Shown piece after piece: positions 4,839 to 9,727 of a stretch of DNA of 9,727 bases (the stretch's first letter is position 1; each line of letters starts with the position of its first letter). The translations under genes were made by a program, and so were the position numbers. Origin of the DNA: Promethearchaeota archaeon (GTDB lineage Archaea; Asgardarchaeota; Lokiarchaeia; Sigynarchaeales; SOKP01); the NCBI GenBank assembly GCA_019057735.1, contig JAHLWV010000075.1, forward strand, positions 1-9,727, given 5' to 3'. Below the pieces are notes generated by a model. The model worked only from the letters and a program-made list of their open reading frames with translations. It did no database searches and was not told the DNA's origin.

Positions 4839-6239
4839 CTAAAATGCAATAAAATCGTCAGCATTTTTCTTAAGTATATTAAATGAGGGTATAGATAGTC
4901 TTATACCCCCTGCTAATTTATGTCCACCACCCGATCCTCCAAGTTTTTGTTTGATCGCGCTTATAACTTTATTGACACCCATGTGATCATCTTCTAAATA
5001 TTTTCGAGAGCATCTCACACTAAGTTTAACCATCTGAGTTTTCTTCTCGAGACCACCTAAGAACAACATCTTATCGGGTTTTAGAAGTCCGTTGACGGAT
5101 GTAAAACTTGCTGTGTCTGACCAATTACTTGGCGGAATTTTACCATTTCCTGCATCTATAAAAATTGTGCTTTTAGTTTCATAACGAGGCAATTCGTTTG
5201 CTAATATTTTTAAATTTTTAACCAGGTTATTGATATATTCTTTATAAAGTTCTTTAGCGTATCGTGTAATAGACTTATGGTGTATGATCGAAATAGCAGC
5301 GCTAATATTTTTAAAGGATAGGATGTTTAGTAGTATTGCGTGTTCAAATGCGAATCTTAATAAGCCCTGTTTTTGAGGTAATAAAGCATAGTGTCCGACA
5401 TCTATACCAATACTTTTAAGAATTCTCTGAATTTCATCCGGCTCTAAATCAACCACTTTCTTATTAGGGCTTATGCTAATGTTATTTAAAAAAGATTTAA
5501 TATTTTGATCACTTTCACCACCATATCCAATTAGAAAAGGCAAAATACTATTCTTTAAACCGTTTTTTATTGATTCATGCATGCTTCCAAAGAGAATTAA
5601 CCCTTCTTTATCTACGATAAGTTCTTCGTCGCATATTTCTTGATAAATTTCTTTGTTAAAGGATTGGAGTTTTTCCATGGACCGTAAGGAGTCTCCTGCA
5701 ATTCCAATAACGGCTAACCAACCTTGTTTTATAATCGACAAATTGATTTTTTTAGCGAACAAATAAGCTAAAGTAGCACCCGATACATGATCTAAACCAT
5801 CAAATCCAAAAACCGTAGGATTGACAAAGAATAAATTTTCCGGAAGTTCCTCTAAAACAAAATCGGAATCGACTTCGTGATGATCGAGAATGTAAAAATG
5901 TTCTTTTCGCTTTTTAATAATTGGCACTAATTCAGCTAGATTAGAACCCACATCAGTAAAGATTAGTGCAGTTCTGCTATTTTGAGTTTTCGATAAAATT
6001 CCATTTAAATAATTTCCCCACGAAACAGATCGATTATAGATGAAATAATCATAATTGAATTTCATTTTATGGAGCAAATTTTGAATAATTTGCAAGCTAC
6101 TAATTCCATCTGCGTCATTATGTGAAATTGCAATTACGTTATTATAAAGATTTTGAGAATAATCCTCGAAATAATCTACAGCAGTATTGAGGTGTTTTAA
6201 AAATTTAGTGCGATCTGGTTTTGTGCCCATAAAAATCAT
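4839..6239 (-). CDS. DHH/DHHA1-family phosphoesterase (archaeal RecJ-like)
   Basis: 466 residues, the size of archaeal RecJ/GAN-type proteins. The DHH domain has HNDADG (40-45), TDVGS with Asp96, LDHHE (118-122) and GIAGD with Asp183 (179-183); these are the metal-binding motifs of the superfamily. The C-terminal DHHA1 domain carries SVRCSRK (407-413) and the glycine-rich GGSGGGHKLAGG (434-445). With both domains intact it should be an active Mn-dependent phosphoesterase or exonuclease on single-stranded DNA or RNA. Relatives include bacterial RecJ, the GINS-associated nuclease and Cdc45, though no replication gene lies nearby to support a GAN role. It leads a two-gene unit with DUF167. ATG 6239 (MIFMG) is used; the ATG three codons later is equally possible. 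Family certain, substrate uncertain. Confidence 0.88.
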   Translation of the reverse strand: MIFMGTKPDRTKFLKHLNTAVDYFEDYSQNLYNNVIAISHNDADGISSLQIIQNLLHKMKFNYDYFIYNRSVSWGNYLNGILSKTQNSRTALIFTDVGSNLAELVPIIKKRKEHFYILDHHEVDSDFVLEELPENLFFVNPTVFGFDGLDHVSGATLAYLFAKKINLSIIKQGWLAVIGIAGDSLRSMEKLQSFNKEIYQEICDEELIVDKEGLILFGSMHESIKNGLKNSILPFLIGYGGESDQNIKSFLNNISISPNKKVVDLEPDEIQRILKSIGIDVGHYALLPQKQGLLRFAFEHAILLNILSFKNISAAISIIHHKSITRYAKELYKEYINNLVKNLKILANELPRYETKSTIFIDAGNGKIPPSNWSDTASFTSVNGLLKPDKMLFLGGLEKKTQMVKLSVRCSRKYLEDDHMGVNKVISAIKQKLGGSGGGHKLAGGIRLSIPSFNILKKNADDFIAF

Positions 6240-6461
6240 TTTGTAGGATTTTCGATAATAATGTGTTTAATATGGCGTAATTGGAAAAATCTAATATATT
6301 ATTTTATGCTTCCTATTTCCCTCGTTGTTGAAAATATATTTTAAGGTAATAGATATGCCTTTTAAAGACATTATGAATGATATAAAAATATATTCAATAA
6401 ATATAAATATTCGTATAAGCAGTCATTCACGGAAATTTAAGTAAAAATTAAAATCCTAAGA

Positions 6462-6477
6462 AAAATTAATTAATTTT
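6462..6477. repeat. Perfect 16-bp A/T palindrome, possible operator
   Basis: AAAATTAATTAATTTT is its own reverse complement. Its centre lies about 50 bases before ATG 6519 and about 25 bases upstream of the TATA-like box, a position where archaeal activators often bind. It consists only of A and T, so chance is a serious alternative in this spacer. Confidence 0.3.
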
Positions 6478-6489
6478 ATTTAATTTCTT

Positions 6490-6500
6490 GTTTAAAAAAA
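6490..6500 (+). promoter_or_regulatory. TATA-like box for the surface-protein gene
   Basis: GTTTAAAAAAA is centred about 24 bases before ATG 6519, and no Shine-Dalgarno motif lies in between. This again suggests a leaderless or nearly leaderless mRNA. Confidence 0.35.
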
Positions 6501-6518
6501 TACACTTCAAAAATAACG

Positions 6519-8240
6519 ATGAAGAACAGTAATCACGGGAAATCTATAATTGTCGTTGTAATACTAATGAGTGCGGTGATTTCATTATTACTTATTGATC
6601 CATCTTCAACGAAAAGCTCTTTAATTCTTGAAAATAATGATAACATTATGGTTCCCAAACTTGGTTCTTTTTCGGAAGAGGATTACACCCCAATTATTAA
6701 CGATCCTGAACAAGGACTTGGGAACATCACTGTAACACAATTTTATTTTGATGAAGAAGGTATTTTTAATCAATCAGTTAATTACCCTAATCTGGTCGAC
6801 GATTTAAGCTCTGGAGCTTTAAATATTACATATTTAGAAACAAAATATATACAAACTACGGAAATCGCCCAGTTTAATAATCTCGATAATTCTCTCCCTG
6901 AATCGAACAAGATAACAGTGATGATTAACGAATCTATTAGTGTTCAGTTTAATACTTCCATAGAAAATTCTGAGGGTTATTTAATCTATAGTTCCGTTTT
7001 ATATCCGAAAGTTCTTAGTCAGGTACTTGTGAAAAATAGCTCTAGTGCTATTATTGAGGAACTTAGTGAAGGAGATTACACGATTGATTCTGATGATTAT
7101 TTCGTATTTAACTATCAGAATTTCTTCTCAACAACTTTTCACAATTTTTCGATCTACTTCATATTTGAGTATACTCTAACATTAGAATCTTGGGATTTAA
7201 CTCAAAACCCTAAAGATGTCTTGCTGTTGACGCAACAAACTCAAACTTTTAGTCCTTCATTTTATTATAACTTTACTTTGTTTGGAACAAAAATCACCAA
7301 TAACCTATCAATCCCCATATTACTTGCAGATACGCTCCTTTTAGAAATAATTGTAAATCCCCTAGATAAGGATTTATTTTTTGATCATATCTTAGAAATA
7401 GATAATCAAACTAAAATTGATTTTTTGGAACCAGACAATAAGATAAATGTAACAATTTCTGCTGACGCACAATTTTTTTCATTAAAATTTAAAACTAATT
7501 TTACTTTTATGTTTGAAAATTCGGTTGATTTTAGTTGGGCTATTGATAGATTAGTAGGAAAGAGAAATATTCGCGAAAGAATTTACTTTCCATCTCTAAC
7601 CTCTGGTCCAAAACACATATTTCTTAAAGATATCACACTGCTTGAGAGTACAATAATCGTAGATCAGATAATTAGTAATAGTTCATTATTTGAACGAAAT
7701 GTGAATGTTTACGATGAGATCATTTCCATAACGCAAGAAACCATCGCGAACAGCTTGATTTTTACTAAGAATGCGGTAAAAAGGAAAGGATTAAAATTAT
7801 TTATTCCATATATAATTGTTGGCGAAACAAATCCATGCTCCTTAAAATATTCTGCTACTAATGACCTAAAACTCGTGATTACCGATAGTATTCGCATGCC
7901 TTTAGTTGGATATAGGATAGAATTAAGTTATTACGGAAAAAATTATGGCACATATATCTCGAACGATTTTAACCAACCAATGGCTTATGCGTACTCAGAT
8001 GAAAACGGGGAGATTTTAATCGAAAATGTCCCTAATGGGAATTATACTGTTAAAGTTTTTCAAGGTACTAACCCAATTACGGAATTTCAAATTAATACTT
8101 TTAGAGAAGTTAACTATTTAATTACAGATGTTTTTCATTTTCCACTTTGGATTCTAATATTTGGGGGAATTAACGGCATTTTAATACTGTTAGGTTTAAT
8201 CTTATATTTTAACTACACGAAAAGATCTCAGAAGAATTGA
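6519..8240 (+). CDS. Large membrane-anchored surface protein with Ig-like domain
   Basis: 573 residues, family not recognised. A hydrophobic segment at about 9-27 is a signal peptide or anchor. A second at about 543-564, followed by the basic tail TKRSQKN, is a C-terminal membrane anchor with a short cytosolic end. The roughly 510-residue region between them is rich in aromatic and beta-branched residues. It has 14 N-x-S/T sequons and only one cysteine, as expected for an exported, N-glycosylated beta-rich archaeal protein. Residues about 449-534 resemble a carboxypeptidase-regulatory or Cna-B-like Ig fold: ITDSIRMPLVGY, then SDENGEILIENVPNGNYTVKV. An adhesion, S-layer-associated or receptor role is possible but unproven. 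The stop overlaps the next gene's start, so the two products are probably coupled. ATG 6519 follows a TATA-like box at leaderless spacing. Confidence 0.85.
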   Translation: MKNSNHGKSIIVVVILMSAVISLLLIDPSSTKSSLILENNDNIMVPKLGSFSEEDYTPIINDPEQGLGNITVTQFYFDEEGIFNQSVNYPNLVDDLSSGALNITYLETKYIQTTEIAQFNNLDNSLPESNKITVMINESISVQFNTSIENSEGYLIYSSVLYPKVLSQVLVKNSSSAIIEELSEGDYTIDSDDYFVFNYQNFFSTTFHNFSIYFIFEYTLTLESWDLTQNPKDVLLLTQQTQTFSPSFYYNFTLFGTKITNNLSIPILLADTLLLEIIVNPLDKDLFFDHILEIDNQTKIDFLEPDNKINVTISADAQFFSLKFKTNFTFMFENSVDFSWAIDRLVGKRNIRERIYFPSLTSGPKHIFLKDITLLESTIIVDQIISNSSLFERNVNVYDEIISITQETIANSLIFTKNAVKRKGLKLFIPYIIVGETNPCSLKYSATNDLKLVITDSIRMPLVGYRIELSYYGKNYGTYISNDFNQPMAYAYSDENGEILIENVPNGNYTVKVFQGTNPITEFQINTFREVNYLITDVFHFPLWILIFGGINGILILLGLILYFNYTKRSQKN

Positions 8241-8566
8241 TAGTAATTTTCATCGACGACATTGAAAACTTCTTAAGTTTTCTCGATAAGAGAATAATGA
8301 ATCAAGTGTTTTATGAATTTAAAGAGATTAAAGACGAAACAGATTTATCTAAAGAAATAAAAATTAAGATAGTTCTTCACTATTTAGCAAAAATTGGAGA
8401 TACATTAATCTTATACGAAACGAGTCAAAAAATTTCAAAAGTAATTGATTCTAATAGTGATTTAGATGTAATTAATACTCTGCAAAACATTTTTGATAAA
8501 GCAGATGCGTCATTAAAATTAGTGAAAGGGAAAATCAGAGAAATTTTTCTTTCATACTCTCAATAA
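8237..8566 (+). CDS. Small helical protein coupled to the surface-protein gene, unknown function
   Basis: 109 residues, not recognised. The composition (many Lys, Glu, Asp, Ile and Leu, no Cys, no Pro) suggests an all-helical soluble protein. A heptad-like stretch lies at about 70-104. There is no membrane segment beyond a slightly hydrophobic first six residues. The TTG start overlaps the TGA stop of the surface-protein gene in the four bases TTGA (8237-8240), a classic translational-coupling arrangement, with a weak purine stretch AGAAGA just before. An internal ATG at 8297 could be an alternative start, losing 20 residues. Because the partner protein ends in a short cytosolic tail, a cytosolic adaptor or stabiliser is an attractive guess, but only a guess. 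Its stop lies 27 bases from the convergent aIF2-gamma stop. Confidence 0.68.
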   Translation: MIVIFIDDIENFLSFLDKRIMNQVFYEFKEIKDETDLSKEIKIKIVLHYLAKIGDTLILYETSQKISKVIDSNSDLDVINTLQNIFDKADASLKLVKGKIREIFLSYSQ

Positions 8567-8593
8567 AAGTTATCAGAATTTGTCATTGTTTCT

Positions 8594-9727
8594 TTAGATT
8601 TTCTCCTTACCATAACCTATTAAACGATAACGGCGATTTATAATTCTTGAAATCGCAAAAATTGAATTTACTGGAGCACAAATTGGGGGGTTCAAACTAA
8701 GAATATATGAATCTTTTAAGATTTTTATTACAGTTCCAGCTGTTTTTTCCGTTCCAACGACTAGTAATAACTTCTCGTTGTGTTTCAACTGTTGAACTTT
8801 CATCTGTACCTCGGAACCTAGAACTCTTTCCATAAGGGTTACTTGTACTTCGACTTCAGAGAGTATTTCTGGCAATGTACCAGGTCTACCAACTAAGTGC
8901 CCTATTAGAGAATCTCCCCGCGTCAAAGCAGGATCTAACATGGTTCCTAATCCAATTAATCCTCCTGGCTTGGCTTCGTCTAAAAAATTAGATCCTTGAC
9001 TTATGCTAACTATTTTAGTTCTGATGGGGTTATACTTATTTTTAACTCGTAATCCAGGTCTGATCTCAATTTCTTCTCCGACTTTAATCGTTCCTTTTAA
9101 AACCGATCCACCAATAACACCACCATTTAAATCGTTAATTTGCGTGCCAGGGCGATTTATATCGAATGAACGAGCAACTAAAAATTGGAACTCCTCATCC
9201 TCTTGAATTTCAGGTGATTTAATTATTTCTTCAAACGCTCGAACGATTAAATTAAGATTGGCTCCAAACACGGCAGAAACTGGAATAATCGGAGCATTTT
9301 GAGCTATAGTACCCTTCACAAATTCTTTAATTTGTTTATAATTTTCTAAAGCTTGTTCTTTTGAAACAGCATCAATTTTATTTTGTATAATTATAATGTT
9401 TTTTATACTAGCAATATTTAACGCTTCTAAATGTTCTCTAGTTTGTGGTTGAGGACATTTTTCATCAGCTGAAATTAACAAGCAAGCACCGTTCATTAAA
9501 GAAGCCCCGCTCAACATAGTAGCCATTAAAATTTCGTGACCTGGAGCATCAACAAAGGAGATATTTCTTTTAAATTCTAAGGTTTTTGAACAATTTGGAC
9601 AATTATATCTAGGCTGTCCCTTTTTTCTAGCAACCTCCGCCATATAGTATGTTAAATATTCGTCGCACTCAGGACAATACAAAATTGTTGCGTTAGAATA
9701 TCCTAATTTAATAGAAATACCTCGTTC
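8594..9727 (-). CDS. eif2g: Translation initiation factor aIF2 gamma subunit, 5' end cut by window edge
   Basis: 377 codons of the GTPase subunit of aIF2, which carries initiator Met-tRNA to the small ribosomal subunit. The reading frame is open to base 9727, beginning ERGISIKLGY, which is the switch I region. The P-loop (G1) and roughly the first 35-45 residues lie outside. Visible are the zinc knuckle CPEC/CPNC (partial residues 18-21 and 43-46) typical of the gamma subunit, G3 DAPGHE (60-65), G4 NKID (116-119), G5 SA (151-152), and then beta-barrel domains II and III with RSFDINRPGT and GGVIGGSVLKG. These separate it from EF-Tu and SelB. The TTG at 9682 is an internal leucine, not the start. 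It is convergent with the helical protein gene. No internal damage is seen. Confidence 0.96.
   Translation of the reverse strand, partial: ERGISIKLGYSNATILYCPECDEYLTYYMAEVARKKGQPRYNCPNCSKTLEFKRNISFVDAPGHEILMATMLSGASLMNGACLLISADEKCPQPQTREHLEALNIASIKNIIIIQNKIDAVSKEQALENYKQIKEFVKGTIAQNAPIIPVSAVFGANLNLIVRAFEEIIKSPEIQEDEEFQFLVARSFDINRPGTQINDLNGGVIGGSVLKGTIKVGEEIEIRPGLRVKNKYNPIRTKIVSISQGSNFLDEAKPGGLIGLGTMLDPALTRGDSLIGHLVGRPGTLPEILSEVEVQVTLMERVLGSEVQMKVQQLKHNEKLLLVVGTEKTAGTVIKILKDSYILSLNPPICAPVNSIFAISRIINRRYRLIGYGKEKI

Larger units (their letters stand above)
6240..6518. other. Divergent intergenic region between DHH and surface-protein genes
   Basis: 279 very AT-rich bases separating two divergently transcribed genes, so it should hold both promoters. 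On the minus strand CCATATTAAA (plus 6268-6277) lies about 30 bases before the DHH start. On the plus strand TTTAAAAAA (6491-6499) lies about 24 bases before ATG 6519. A perfect 16-base palindrome occupies 6462-6477. A 29-codon reading frame at 6355-6444 is not convincing. No RNA gene is evident. Confidence 0.5.

Noticed and set aside
6355..6444. 29-codon frame with AGGTAAT four bases upstream of its ATG
   Set aside because: Very short, A/T-driven composition with many Ile, Lys and Asn, and no recognisable motif. A chance frame in an AT-rich spacer is the simpler explanation.
9003..9206. 67-codon plus-strand frame inside the aIF2 gamma region
   Set aside because: It is antisense to a highly conserved gene and shows no features of its own.
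9680..9682. TTG as the start of aIF2 gamma
   Set aside because: The frame continues to the window edge with conserved switch I sequence, so this TTG is an internal leucine and the gene is cut by the window.
1..9727. CRISPR arrays, tRNA or rRNA genes, insertion sequences, phage genes or defence systems
   Set aside because: Reading both strands I found no direct-repeat array, cloverleaf, transposase, integrase or known defence domain; almost all the sequence is accounted for by housekeeping or unique genes.

Overview
The window looks like an AT-rich archaeal chromosome segment, most likely from an Asgard archaeon (Lokiarchaeia-like or a relative). Archaeal markers are the gamma subunit of initiation factor 2, transcription factor S, a form III RuBisCO beside a ribose-1,5-bisphosphate isomerase, and a RecJ-like DHH phosphoesterase. 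The Asgard assignment rests mainly on a small protein resembling eukaryote-type ribosomal protein eL22. Outside eukaryotes that protein is known to me only from Asgard genomes, so the lineage call is an inference.

Left half, plus strand. A 64-residue zinc ribbon is followed by a tight pair: ribose-1,5-bisphosphate isomerase and form III RuBisCO. Together these turn ribose 1,5-bisphosphate (from nucleoside monophosphate breakdown) into ribulose 1,5-bisphosphate, then fix CO2 to give two 3-phosphoglycerates. All the RuBisCO catalytic residues I checked are present. However, its conserved N-terminus has no ATG, GTG or TTG start: the only near-cognate codon is ATT at 1401, six bases after a good Shine-Dalgarno match. 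Its loop 6 also appears shortened. Next come the eL22-like gene, a CitG/MdcB-family protein (triphosphoribosyl-dephospho-CoA synthase-like) and transcription factor S.

Middle, minus strand. A DHH/DHHA1 phosphoesterase and a small DUF167 protein form a two-gene unit whose stop codon directly abuts that of the TFS gene.

Right half. After a 279-base divergent spacer lies a plus-strand gene for a large surface protein: N-terminal membrane segment, sequon-rich beta-type ectodomain, Ig-like domain, C-terminal membrane anchor. Its stop overlaps the start of a 109-residue helical protein. The window ends inside a minus-strand aIF2-gamma gene whose 5' end lies outside.

Translation starts show two styles. 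Several genes open directly downstream of AT-rich TATA-like boxes with no Shine-Dalgarno, suggesting leaderless mRNAs. RuBisCO and eL22 instead carry GGTGAT-like sites seven or so bases upstream. I saw no tRNA, rRNA, CRISPR array, insertion sequence or tandem repeat.
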